Source: a virus
Virus record (IMG/VR): IMGVR_UViG_3300024518_002631
Coordinates: 1 to 37,479 of that record
DNA: 37,479 bases
Direction: 5' to 3' (one strand)
Part shown: piece after piece, positions 16,153-24,045 of the stretch
Numbering within the stretch: position 1 is the stretch's first letter
How the letters are laid out: every line of letters starts with the position of its first letter
Program-made: the position numbers and the translations under genes
The notes under the pieces: model-generated
Database searches by the model: none
Told to the model about the DNA's origin: nothing
The model's input: the letters and a program-made list of their open reading frames with translations, nothing else

Positions 16153-16324
16153 CGCTCACAATCTCCACAATCATCGGCGCGGGGTCCGCGTCCCTATCGG
16201 CTATCGGCTCACCGTCAGCGCCGCAAACCTCACAAGCCATCTCGCCCAGCCAGATAGCCGGACAACGGACGCAAGCTCGCCACGTCGCAGAGTCTGACAA
16301 TAGTTTACCCATGAAGCTCATCAT
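16127..16324 (-). CDS. Small zinc-ribbon-like protein
   Basis: 65 residues starting at ATG 16324, which overlaps the preceding stop as ATGA; the frame stays open upstream but that part is inside the neighbouring gene. Cys18, Cys21, Cys31 and Cys34 form two CxxC knuckles (CVRCP and CEVCG) ten residues apart, as in a rubredoxin-like or zinc-ribbon fold. The C-terminal half is acidic. It lies in a four-base-overlap chain between a LamG-like protein and the head protease, so it is co-translated with head genes. Function unknown; protein-protein or DNA contact is possible. Confidence 0.6.
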   Translation of the reverse strand: MMSFMGKLLSDSATWRACVRCPAIWLGEMACEVCGADGEPIADRDADPAPMIVEIVSDASSDLPN

Positions 16325-16548
16325 GGAGCCCCCGGCGGCGTGTCGTCTTGCCAGGCTGCCGTGTGCATCAGCGCAAGCGCCGCGGCGTGGGTCAGCGTTA
16401 GAAGCCCAGCGAAGGCGGGCGGCGTCGCGCCTCTCCACTTTAGAATGCACTGGCTTTCATCGAGGCTGATTCTCACCGTCGCCTCCTCTTCAATGGCTTG
16501 CCCATACTGTTCCGCTGTGGCGGGATAGCTAACGACGCAATAAGTCAT
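16321..16548 (-). CDS. Small hypothetical protein in head operon
   Basis: 75 residues, linked by ATGA overlaps to the LamG-like gene upstream and the zinc-ribbon gene downstream, which argues for a real gene. It starts MTYCVVSYPATAEQYGQAIEEE, followed by a strand pair (ATVRISLDESQCILKWRG), then an Ala/Leu/His-rich helix (LLTLTHAAALALMHTAAW) and ends DDTPPGAP. I do not recognise it. No membrane segment is convincing. Likely a minor structural or assembly factor, judged only by location. Confidence 0.6.
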   Translation of the reverse strand: MTYCVVSYPATAEQYGQAIEEEATVRISLDESQCILKWRGATPPAFAGLLTLTHAAALALMHTAAWQDDTPPGAP

Positions 16549-18062
16549 GTCGGAACATCTCCAGTTAAGTCCGCAGCGTCCATGTTGAATTGGAAGCCGT
16601 CGCTGCTACCAACGACATCGAACACGGACGCTTGGCCAAGCGCAATACCATCAAACGTGGCATCGCCGCAACGCCACCAATGGAGCAAGTCGGCGTTTGC
16701 GCTATGCGTCGAGAGGTCAACCGGCAGGCCGCCATGGTACATTTCGATACACTCCGCCGCCGTCAGCGCTCGGCTGTAAAAACTAGCCTCGTCGAATCGG
16801 CCCGAATAGAAGCTGATAGCAGTGCCGCCAAAGTTATCACGGGCGCCTAACAGGACATCGCTGCCGCTGTTGCCAAGCCGGTCGCCCACGATGAGCTGCC
16901 AGCGCTCCGTGCCGCCGTCCATGTCAATGGTAAGGTTTGCGCCGTCCCAGCTCATGACGGCCAGATGCCAAGCGTTATCGTTAAAGCTCGCCACGGTCGC
17001 TACGGTCTTCGGGCCGGTCGCCGTGTTCATATAAGCAAAGATTCTGCCGCCATCGAGAAAGATAACCCAATCACGAGCGGCAAGGCCGGCCCACTTTCCA
17101 AAGATGTCCGCCGTTCCTACCTGCGAAGTCTTGAACCAAACCGCAGCGGTGAAGTGTTGGTCTAGCCCGCTGAAGTCCGCAGCGCTCCCAAGGTTGACCC
17201 GCTCATCAATTCCGTCTGTACCAAGACTGAGGTCGTTCCAGAACAGCGCTCCAGGCGAGTCGGGGACGATGTCCGTGGAGATTGTATTGATAGCGGCCAG
17301 GTCGTTGCCGTTTGGGCTTTGGTCGAATATCTCGCCGCCTGGCGCTGCGCTGTCTCCGGTGCCGTCGCCCATTCGCCACCAGCCGTCGAGGTTAGCAAAT
17401 CCCGTGATGTCTAGCGGGCGGCCAGCGATGCCGGTTGTCTTATTGTAAAGCGTATTAACCTCAGCGGGACTGAGCGCGGCGCTCCAGATTGACAAGTCAG
17501 CGACGGAGCCCGGGAAGAAGTTGCCGCCGGGATAGCGCCCGATGTCGAGGTCACCGCCGCCAAGAGTCGTATTGCCACCAAGCGCATCACGGTATGTCAG
17601 TCCGCTGGGGACCGGCATGGTGCTCGTCCCGTTGATGAAAGTCGTACAGCCCGATGCCAAGCCGCTCCCGTTGTAAACCCAGGTCACCATCTTCCAGCAG
17701 CCGCTTAACGTCGTCTGGCTCACAGCCTCTTGGATGTACAGGTTACCCGGTAGATTGTTGCACAAGAAAAAGAGTGGGAAGCCGAGGTAGAAACCAACTG
17801 CCCACCCCTGCGCGCTGCCGGCCGCTTGCTTGCTTGCTAGATAGATGCCAGCGGTCGATGTCCCTTTGACCCAAGCGTTAATGGAGAAAGCCGCGTTCCA
17901 GTCAAACTCGCAACCCGTAACGCTTCCGCCTGCTCTCGTCAGCCGCTCGCTGACGCCATCGAGCACGATGGACTTCGTGTCGAAGGCCGGCACGGGAGCA
18001 GGCCCAATCGGGCCGCCTCCCCGCCTCGCGGCGTAGCTGTTGGCGTTAGCGTAACCGGGCAT
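16545..18062 (-). CDS. Large protein with two LamG/ConA-like lectin domains
   Basis: 505 residues. After a short low-complexity start (RRGGGPIGPAPVPAF) there are two related jelly-roll domains. The first (about 30-225) opens with SIVLDGVSERLTRAGGS and continues with FSINAWVKG and LSGCWKMVTWVYNGSG. The second (about 280-490) opens with LSLGTDGIDERVNLGSAADF, then FTAAVWFKTS, DNAWHLAVMSWDGANLTIDMDGG and GRFDEASFYSRALTAAEC. The DG-(V/I)-(S/D)-ER-(L/V) opening, W-X-X-X-V-X-X-W/Y-X-G strand and DE-X-S-X-(W/Y)-S-X-A-L end are laminin-G/pentraxin-like features. Such domains bind sugars on fibres or decorate heads. The position between gpF-like and gpI-like head genes is unusual and suggests a capsid-attached adhesin. 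Confidence 0.75.
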   Translation of the reverse strand: MPGYANANSYAARRGGGPIGPAPVPAFDTKSIVLDGVSERLTRAGGSVTGCEFDWNAAFSINAWVKGTSTAGIYLASKQAAGSAQGWAVGFYLGFPLFFLCNNLPGNLYIQEAVSQTTLSGCWKMVTWVYNGSGLASGCTTFINGTSTMPVPSGLTYRDALGGNTTLGGGDLDIGRYPGGNFFPGSVADLSIWSAALSPAEVNTLYNKTTGIAGRPLDITGFANLDGWWRMGDGTGDSAAPGGEIFDQSPNGNDLAAINTISTDIVPDSPGALFWNDLSLGTDGIDERVNLGSAADFSGLDQHFTAAVWFKTSQVGTADIFGKWAGLAARDWVIFLDGGRIFAYMNTATGPKTVATVASFNDNAWHLAVMSWDGANLTIDMDGGTERWQLIVGDRLGNSGSDVLLGARDNFGGTAISFYSGRFDEASFYSRALTAAECIEMYHGGLPVDLSTHSANADLLHWWRCGDATFDGIALGQASVFDVVGSSDGFQFNMDAADLTGDVPT

Positions 18063-18065
18063 TTT

Positions 18066-18341
18066 CTACCAGCCCACCCGAATCCGGGTAACGGTTGACG
18101 TGCCGCGGACGGCTGCGAACAGCCCGATGATTTCCTCGTTGTCCGCGACGGTGAGCGTCCGCGTCACTCCGCTAGAGCTTGCCATGATGACGTCAAGCGC
18201 ACCGGCTCCCGCAGTGATAACGCGGATGACCTTGCCAAGCCCGTTGGTTCCGCCAGTCGCCTCCAGGTCAATGCCGGCGCCGATGGCCGCAGCGTCGAAC
18301 TCTTGCCAATCGCTTGGCGGGTCAATTCCGAAGGTGCTCAT
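18066..18341 (-). CDS. Small beta-rich structural protein, unknown
   Basis: 91 residues overlapping the gpF-like gene by 4 bases (ATGA) and ending 3 bases before the LamG-like gene. The sequence is short beta-strands separated by Gly/Thr turns (LGKVIRVITAGAGALDVIMASSSGVTRTLTVADNEEIIGLFAAVRG) and ends in IRVGW. Small proteins with V-X-V/I-X-T-G...L.V....G..R...V.DNE.I.G.F..I.G patterns occur in head-decoration and fibre-base proteins I remember, so it may be a capsid protein that anchors the LamG adhesin. Function not established. Confidence 0.6.
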   Translation of the reverse strand: MSTFGIDPPSDWQEFDAAAIGAGIDLEATGGTNGLGKVIRVITAGAGALDVIMASSSGVTRTLTVADNEEIIGLFAAVRGTSTVTRIRVGW

Positions 18342-19105
18342 TTGTCGATCGTCCTTGCTTCTTTCTCGTTGTATATATTCACTAGGGTTTCGTTGACTTT
18401 GCTCATATCCGCTTGCGCTACAACCTTGGCCCCGATGTCCGGGGAGTTGCCGAAACCGGCGAGCGGGTCACCAGCCGGGACGATGTTTCCGTCCTTGTCC
18501 TCTGACCAGAGGTCCGCCTGGCTTGAGACGCCTTCCTTGTTCGCTCGGCGCGCCGTTATCGCTCGCACGCCGGAGCGGCAGTTGTAATGGAGCGGCGGGT
18601 AGTTCGTGTCCCACCAAGGGTCATCAGCGGCGAAAACCTTCTTGTCTCTCCCGCGGCAGATGCTCGTGGTGCGGCTGTCCATTATTGCATCGTACATCCA
18701 GTATGGCCGAAACTTCTTAACGACCGGCCTATTCATCTGCTCGTATCGTCCCTCGTTATAAGCGCCAAGGACGTTGGTCCGGTAGATAGTATCAAGCCGA
18801 GCGCCAACGTTGATGCGGCGGCCGGCGGCGTCCCTGGCCATTCCGCCGCCCCAATCGTTTTGCAGCAATGGGATCATTCGCTTCTTGAAAGCCTTTCGGC
18901 CCTCGGCCTTGTCCATTGACCTTGCGATTTCTCTGAAAACTTGGTCCACCATCCGGAGGGAAGATAGATTCGAAACGGTAAACGCTTGCCGCTTCGCGTT
19001 GTCCTTGAGGCGGTCAAACTCGCCACGATCCAAAACAATGCGAGCGAGGAACCAGGCGATGGCTTCATCAAACTTGCTGAAGGTGCTCGGTGCCTTAGTC
19101 GCCAC
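18338..19105 (-). CDS. Minor head / head morphogenesis protein (Mu gpF-like)
   Basis: 255 residues, one base after the portal gene. The C-terminal half has the SPP1 gp7 / Mu F signature: ARLDTIYRTNVLGAYNEGRYEQM, FRPYWMYDAIMDSRTTSICRGRDKKVF and NYPPLHYNCRSGVRAITARR. The T-X-X-R-T-N-X-X-X-A-Y-X-X-G-R start, D-X-R-T-X-X-X-C and PP-X-H-X-X-C-R-X-X-X elements are characteristic, with Cys and His residues conserved in the family. It is placed at the portal in a few copies and ejected or needed for DNA packaging in characterised phages. Confidence 0.88.
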   Translation of the reverse strand: MATKAPSTFSKFDEAIAWFLARIVLDRGEFDRLKDNAKRQAFTVSNLSSLRMVDQVFREIARSMDKAEGRKAFKKRMIPLLQNDWGGGMARDAAGRRINVGARLDTIYRTNVLGAYNEGRYEQMNRPVVKKFRPYWMYDAIMDSRTTSICRGRDKKVFAADDPWWDTNYPPLHYNCRSGVRAITARRANKEGVSSQADLWSEDKDGNIVPAGDPLAGFGNSPDIGAKVVAQADMSKVNETLVNIYNEKEARTIDK

Positions 19106-19106
19106 A

Positions 19107-20831
19107 TCAAAGGTCTTTCAGGACGGCATAGCGGCCGGCCAGCTCGCTCAGGATAAGCGCCTTCTCAACAATCACCGCGAAAGATTCCGGCTTCATGCCA
19201 GCGTAAGCCTCGGCCAGCCGCGTTCTCATCTGCGGGTAATCTTCTGCCGTCTCAATAATCGATATGATTTCCTTGAGGTCCGGAGCGAATGCTTCGGTCG
19301 CGGCCATAGCGGCCTGCTCTGATACTGAATCAGAATAAAGAATCCCCTCGACGAATCCGGGCGCTGAGCTTGCGGTATCGCCGCTTGCTAGCTTCGTTGC
19401 CGCTGGCGGCCCCGCTGGCGGCTTTGCTTGCGCTTGCGCTTGCGCCTCGGCCTTGGACTTATCTTGATATTCGCCAACGGTTAGATCACCATCGGCCTTT
19501 AATGGCGGCAGGCCCTGGCTTGCGCGAGCTTCGTTGACGGTCACGATTGTTGCCAAGTCCGTAGGAGCTAGCACCAGCGATGCGCCGGGGTCCGTCTGGA
19601 TAGCGTCGCCACCCTCCTCCGCAATGCCGCCAACTTGGGACAACGTCAGACCAAGCGACAAGCCAAACTCTGCGATATTGCCAACGGTGAAGCCCGCTTC
19701 TTTCAGCCTAACCAAAGCATCGCCCGCAATCCGGTAGACCTCCGCCTTGTCCTTCAAGTCCTCCTCTGGCGAGGTCTGCCAGCGCGGCCACGGGGTCAGC
19801 TCGTCAACGTCTTCGACATACTGAAACGCAACCATTGGCTTGAGCATCTGAGCGCGGAGCGTCGTTGATAACTCCTCGGCATCGCCCTCCAGATAATCGG
19901 CGCGGACGCGGTCATGAACCTTGGCCGCCGCGTAGCTGCCGCCCTGAACCTCTGTCGTGAGATTCTGACCTAGCAGGTTGACGCTCATCGAGACGTTACA
20001 GCTCGTGATTAGCCGCTCGAAGCCTTGCCATGATTTATCCGTAGCCTCTAGCAATTCAAGGTCGAAGCCGGCCCCATCGCTGGTGACGTTGGTCGGCAGC
20101 ATGACCGTCGTCTCGGTCGATAGCGCTCGCACGTCATCGAAGAACTCTTCTTTCTCTGGCGCGTCAACTGCGGCTGGCACCATAGCCTTTATCAAAGGCA
20201 TCCCGTGGCGCTCGGAATAGCGCGCCCAGTCTCTGACGGCGAATTGTCGAATCAGCCAAGGGATAGCCAGCGAGCGCACTGCGCCGTCCATGTAGGGGCG
20301 GCGGCCTCGGCCTATCAGCATCCACTTGCCATCGCCGGGCGTTATCTGGACCTCGCCGGCTTCTTTCGTCAGCATCCACCAAGTGTCATCGTTTTGCTGG
20401 TGATAGCAATACTGCGGATTCCAGACCTTGACCTTGGGCCTCCAGTAGGCCGCCGTCGTCTCCCATTCGAGCGAACATATAGCGAAGCCCAATAGCACTC
20501 GCCACCGCATCATCTCGGCAAGCTCGTCCTCTGTGAGAATGTCAAACCATTGCTTGCCAATCTCCTCGGCTATCTCGACGGCTTTCTCCGACTCGAGGTC
20601 AGCGGCCAGCATCTCAAACGGCGAGCCGAGGAGCGCCTTGATTCGAGTCTCCAGGCAAGCGGTCAACCGGTCGTCGCGGCCCATCGCATCGACTAGCCGG
20701 GCGGACGACTCAAAGACGCCAAGCTCGTGAGATAGCAACGCGCCGCGAACTTGGCCGACTGTCCACGTCGGCTGGATGCCGGCGGAATATGGCGTATAGA
20801 TGCGCCGAAGGTGGGAGCCAGGGGCGGGCAT
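19107..20831 (-). CDS. Portal protein (Mu gp29 / DUF935 class)
   Basis: 574 residues. The N-terminus WTVGQVRGALLSHELGVFESSARLVDAMGRDDRLTACLETRIKALLG is the recognisable DUF935 start. Further family segments are VLLGFAICSLEWE, KWMLIGRGRRPYMDGAVRSLAIPWLIRQFAVRDWARYSERHGMPLIKA, TVMLPTNVTSDGAGFDLELLEA and VSMSVNLLGQNLTTEVQGGSYAAAKVHDRVRADYLEGDAEELSTTLRAQMLKPM. The C-terminal ~100 residues contain a low-complexity Ala/Gln/Pro stretch (KAEAQAQAQAKPPAGPPAAT). The portal forms the dodecameric DNA gate and docks the terminase. It shares one base with the preceding gene (TAATG). Confidence 0.92.
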   Translation of the reverse strand: MPAPGSHLRRIYTPYSAGIQPTWTVGQVRGALLSHELGVFESSARLVDAMGRDDRLTACLETRIKALLGSPFEMLAADLESEKAVEIAEEIGKQWFDILTEDELAEMMRWRVLLGFAICSLEWETTAAYWRPKVKVWNPQYCYHQQNDDTWWMLTKEAGEVQITPGDGKWMLIGRGRRPYMDGAVRSLAIPWLIRQFAVRDWARYSERHGMPLIKAMVPAAVDAPEKEEFFDDVRALSTETTVMLPTNVTSDGAGFDLELLEATDKSWQGFERLITSCNVSMSVNLLGQNLTTEVQGGSYAAAKVHDRVRADYLEGDAEELSTTLRAQMLKPMVAFQYVEDVDELTPWPRWQTSPEEDLKDKAEVYRIAGDALVRLKEAGFTVGNIAEFGLSLGLTLSQVGGIAEEGGDAIQTDPGASLVLAPTDLATIVTVNEARASQGLPPLKADGDLTVGEYQDKSKAEAQAQAQAKPPAGPPAATKLASGDTASSAPGFVEGILYSDSVSEQAAMAATEAFAPDLKEIISIIETAEDYPQMRTRLAEAYAGMKPESFAVIVEKALILSELAGRYAVLKDL

Positions 20832-21127
20832 TATTTGCTGGTCTTCTTTGATGTCTTGCGGCGCCGCTTAGGCTTGGATGGCTCTGGCTCCGGCACGGGG
20901 TCGGGCTCTGGAATGGGCGCGGGCTCGCTGACGATGACCGGCTCTGCCGCCATCTCTGGCTCTGGCGCAGGCTGAAGGGCGGGCGCATCGTTGAGCCGGT
21001 CGGTGTAGCAATTCATACAGACCACGGAGCCGTCTGGATTCTGAAAGACTCGCTCGACGGTGCGAAGGTCTGACCGGCAGTCGCGGTTAGCGCATCGCGC
21101 AGGCTCGGCTAGGTAAACGAACGGCAT
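20831..21127 (-). CDS. Small zinc-binding protein with Pro/Glu and Lys-rich tail
   Basis: 98 residues, starting one base after the large terminase stop and sharing one base with the portal start. Residues 1-45 hold four Cys (12, 17, 37, 40) arranged as CANRDC and CMNC with RVFQNPDGSVV between, a plausible zinc ribbon. Residues ~50-85 are a Pro-Glu repeat (PAPEPEM, EPAPIPEPDPVPEPEP) and the end is basic (KPKRRRKTSKKTSK). The acidic-then-basic tail could bind the packaging machine or DNA. Its position between terminase and portal suggests a packaging accessory. Not recognised as a named family. Confidence 0.62.
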   Translation of the reverse strand: MPFVYLAEPARCANRDCRSDLRTVERVFQNPDGSVVCMNCYTDRLNDAPALQPAPEPEMAAEPVIVSEPAPIPEPDPVPEPEPSKPKRRRKTSKKTSK

Positions 21128-22489
21128 CTACATTCTCCTCTGAGGCATTGACTTCCGGGCTCTTCTCGTGTCGCGATATGCGCTGGAGCTTACAGCAAGA
21201 GCGGTGAACCCGCTAGCCAGTGCGTCAACTTGGTCGTCGTGGGCATCGTCAAGCCCGGTGAAGTCGGCCATCTCGCCCAAGAAAACATCGAGCCAAGGCG
21301 CATCATCGGGCACCAATACCCGCCCATCGTTCCAAGCTGCCGCCACTCCCTGAGAGCGGACGAACTTGTCGGTCGATGCGTTGGCCACCTCCAGCCGCTT
21401 GATGCGTTGCTGCAGGAACTGGGCCGCGCCCTTCTCCGTGCCGCTGGCGTGCCAAAGCATCCGGCCCGGCGTACCCGCAGCCATCGCCTTGAGCGTTAGC
21501 GCGAAGGCTGGCGCGTCCACTTGCTTACGGACGACGTCGGCCACGTAATAACAATCGCCGGACTTGAGTAGCTTCACGCAAACCGAATAGTCCGCATTGG
21601 TCTTCTTCGTGTAGGCGAGGTCGATACCGTAAGCGCACTGATAGCGCTCAGGCAATCGGTCATAGAAACTTGGCTCACCGAAGACCTGGCCGCCTCTTGG
21701 CCTTGGCTCACCCTGATAAAGGCTGGCCCAGTTATACTCGCCAACGTGGCGCCGGCGCTCGGCTAGCACGTCAGCGGACCAGCCGCCTTCGGGCCACAAT
21801 GCCGCGCCCTGCTCATCGATAGCCTTGAGATTGACGAAGCCCCAACCATCGCTGACCAGCCGGCCCACGAGGTCGTCTGGATGCCAGCGGGTGTGGACCA
21901 CGATGATGCTGCCGTCTGGCGTTAATCGCGTAAAGGCGTCAGACGTAAACCAGTCATAGACGCTATCGCGTTGCGACGCGCTCTCGGCCACCGCTCGGCT
22001 CTTGATTGGGTCATCTACTATCAGGATGTCAAAGCCTCGGCCCGTTAGCTCACCACCAACGCCGCGAGCCACTAGCCCGCCGCCCGCCGTGGTCTGCCAA
22101 TCGTCAGCCCTGCCGATGAATTGCGGAATGTCCACGCCAGCCCGCCGCGCTAGCTGCCGCGCTCGTTTGCTCTGCTTCACTGCGAAGCTGTGAGTGTGGG
22201 AACAATAGCCGATGCGAATGGCCGGATTGTTGGCCAGCAACATGGCCACGTAATGCAGCAAGGTTTCGCTCTTGCCGTGACGCGGCGGCACGCTGAAGCA
22301 AAAGCGCACCTTCTCACGCTCTGCCCTGCCAAGCTCCTCGAGCAGCGGGCGCAGATGGACCGGCTCGTGGTAGTCCCGCGAAAGCCCGGTGATGAAGCTG
22401 CCGAGGTCAGTGGAGCGGGAGCGACTCAGCCGCAGCCGCGTCGCTTCCCTCTTCGCTATTTCCCGCAAGAGCGAAGACGAGCTTGGCAT
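21128..22489 (-). CDS. terL: Terminase large subunit
   Basis: 453 residues with the two-domain packaging ATPase/nuclease plan. Walker A-like SVPPRHGKSE lies at 66-75, Walker B ILIVDD at 155-160 followed by a helix with SRAVAES, and VHTRWHPDDLVGRL at ~198-210 (motif III region). The nuclease domain has its first Asp at 290 (YGIDLAYTKKTNADYS) and the C-terminal acidic cluster DDAHDDQVDA at ~414-423. It pumps DNA into the prohead and cuts it. The start at 22489 overlaps the small subunit by 83 bases; the ATG is preceded by AGAGAGGGACC, a strong ribosome site, which supports this long overlap over a later start. Confidence 0.93.
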   Translation of the reverse strand: MPSSSSLLREIAKREATRLRLSRSRSTDLGSFITGLSRDYHEPVHLRPLLEELGRAEREKVRFCFSVPPRHGKSETLLHYVAMLLANNPAIRIGYCSHTHSFAVKQSKRARQLARRAGVDIPQFIGRADDWQTTAGGGLVARGVGGELTGRGFDILIVDDPIKSRAVAESASQRDSVYDWFTSDAFTRLTPDGSIIVVHTRWHPDDLVGRLVSDGWGFVNLKAIDEQGAALWPEGGWSADVLAERRRHVGEYNWASLYQGEPRPRGGQVFGEPSFYDRLPERYQCAYGIDLAYTKKTNADYSVCVKLLKSGDCYYVADVVRKQVDAPAFALTLKAMAAGTPGRMLWHASGTEKGAAQFLQQRIKRLEVANASTDKFVRSQGVAAAWNDGRVLVPDDAPWLDVFLGEMADFTGLDDAHDDQVDALASGFTALAVSSSAYRDTRRARKSMPQRRM

Positions 22490-22829
22490 ATTGGTCCCTC
22501 TCTAAGACTCGCTCTGCCGTCTTGAGCATCTCTTGCAGCGCGTCGTCCATCTTGAAGCGCTGAACCACCGAGCCGTCTATGCGGTCGAAGATTTCCTTCA
22601 CGTGGTTGAACTTGCCCTTGCCAGCTTCGACAATGAGCCGCCGGACAACGAGGTCAGCTAGCTTGCCGTCGTTGGCGTTTAGCGCCTTCCGAAGCTTAGC
22701 CGTCAAGCTCGCGCCCTTCGGTCTGCCGTTAGGATTGCCGCTCTTGCCTGGCTTGAATTGGTGAGCCTTCAGCGCTTCGCTGTTGTTGTGCTGCTTCTGA
22801 GCGGGCTTGTCTTTAGGCTGCTTTGCCAT
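22407..22829 (-). CDS. terS: Terminase small subunit candidate
   Basis: 140 residues ending inside the large-subunit gene. A basic N-terminal region has FKPGKSGNPNGRPKGASLTAKLRKAL (residues ~26-50), the DUF5681-like KPGQSGNP-GRPKG motif common in proteins encoded just before TerL. The middle is helical (LADLVVRRLIVEAGKGKFNHVKEIFDRIDGSVVQRF), the length and order fitting a DNA-recognising small subunit. AAGAGGGTAGCTG before ATG is a good ribosome site. It overlaps the methyltransferase gene by 17 bases. It would bind the packaging site and regulate TerL; the specific site is unknown. Confidence 0.72.
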   Translation of the reverse strand: MAKQPKDKPAQKQHNNSEALKAHQFKPGKSGNPNGRPKGASLTAKLRKALNANDGKLADLVVRRLIVEAGKGKFNHVKEIFDRIDGSVVQRFKMDDALQEMLKTAERVLERDQYAKLVFALAGNSEEGSDAAAAESLPLH

Positions 22830-24045
22830 CAGCTACCCTCTTGGCCTTCTTGCCGGTTAGATTCTGCCAGCGCTCCACAATCACGTCGCAATAGGCCGGC
22901 GAGATTTCAATCCCGTAGCACTTTCGGCCTAACTGCTCGGCGGCGATGAGCGTTGTCCCTGAGCCTAGAAAGGGGTCAAAGACGGACCCGCCGTGATTGC
23001 GGATAGCACGAGCCATGCACTCTACCGGCTTTTGTGTAGGATGCTTTCTCGTTTCCCCAGATGCACCTTGCTGTCTCGGTATATCCCAAACGGTGGGCTC
23101 GTTGTTTGGACCTATCCAAGACCTGTTTTTACCCTTCCATCCGTACATACAAGGCTCGTGCTGCGGCTTGTAGTCCCATCGGCTAATAATCAGCGAGGTT
23201 TTGTTCCATACTAGGTCCACTTGAAAATGCCATTTATCATACGGCCACGCAGCCCAGAAGTGCTTCCCGTCTTCGCCGGAAGGGTGCCAAACGTAAATGG
23301 CCGCGCCCTCTTTCATGGCTACATCGCTTGCGGCAAAGGCTGAGCCTAGCCACTCCCCAAAATCTGAAAGGTTGTCGTTTGCAATTCCACCAGACCAAAC
23401 CTTTTGGTCCTTTCTGAGTATGCGCCCGCTTTGGATATAGTTCCCCTCATACTCAACGTTGTAGGGCGGGTCTGTGACCATCATCCCGGCCTTCTCGCCA
23501 CCCATCGCTAGCGCCACGTCTTCGGCCTTCGTCGAGTCACCGCATAACACCCGATGCTCGCCAAGCTGCCACAAGTCGCCCGGCTTCGTCACCGGGTCAG
23601 CCGGTGGCTCTGGAGCTTCGTCTTCAACGATGTCCTCCATGCCGGTCGTCTCGCTAACCAGCTTCTCAAGCTCGGCCTCATCGAAGCCCGCAGCCGCTAA
23701 CAGCTCCTCATCGTCTATGGCCAACGCGCTAAGCTGCTCGGCTAGCGCTGCATCGTCCCACTCGGCGAGCTCACTCGTCCGGTTGTCCGCGATGGCGAAG
23801 GCCGTCCTATCGCTGCCCTTGAGCCCAGTCTTGACCGCGTCAATCTTCTGCCAGCCTAGCGCCTTGGCAGCTTCAAGCGTTCCGTTGCCCGCGACCACTA
23901 CGCCATCAGCTCCGACCACAATCGGCTTCTGTTGGCCAAACCTGGCCAGGCTGCCCTTGATAGCGTCAAGGTTCTTGCCGCTGTGCTTTCGCACGTTGGA
24001 GGGGTCGTTGACCAACTCCGCGACCGCTATTGATTGCACCTTCAT
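22813..24045 (-). CDS. ParB-like domain fused to DNA methyltransferase
   Basis: 410 residues. Residues 1-~115 form a ParB/Srx-like domain: DPSNVRKHSGKNLDAIKGSLARFGQQKPIVV, VVAGNGTLEAAKALGW, AFAIADNRTSELAEWDD. Residues ~155-400 are a class-beta amino-methyltransferase: catalytic DPPY at 192-195, HPTQKP at 335-340 and the S-adenosylmethionine loop DPFLGSGTT at 357-365. It adds a methyl group to adenine N6 or cytosine N4; the target sequence cannot be read off. No cognate restriction enzyme is adjacent, so it is an orphan enzyme likely to protect phage DNA, mark packaging sites or regulate genes. It starts within the stop of the RHH-HNH gene (ATGA). Confidence 0.9.
   Translation of the reverse strand: MKVQSIAVAELVNDPSNVRKHSGKNLDAIKGSLARFGQQKPIVVGADGVVVAGNGTLEAAKALGWQKIDAVKTGLKGSDRTAFAIADNRTSELAEWDDAALAEQLSALAIDDEELLAAAGFDEAELEKLVSETTGMEDIVEDEAPEPPADPVTKPGDLWQLGEHRVLCGDSTKAEDVALAMGGEKAGMMVTDPPYNVEYEGNYIQSGRILRKDQKVWSGGIANDNLSDFGEWLGSAFAASDVAMKEGAAIYVWHPSGEDGKHFWAAWPYDKWHFQVDLVWNKTSLIISRWDYKPQHEPCMYGWKGKNRSWIGPNNEPTVWDIPRQQGASGETRKHPTQKPVECMARAIRNHGGSVFDPFLGSGTTLIAAEQLGRKCYGIEISPAYCDVIVERWQNLTGKKAKRVADGKAA

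Noticed and set aside
22813-24045. ParB domain as evidence for a full partition system
   Set aside because: The domain is fused to a methyltransferase, lacks a ParB helix-turn-helix, and no ParA ATPase is present.
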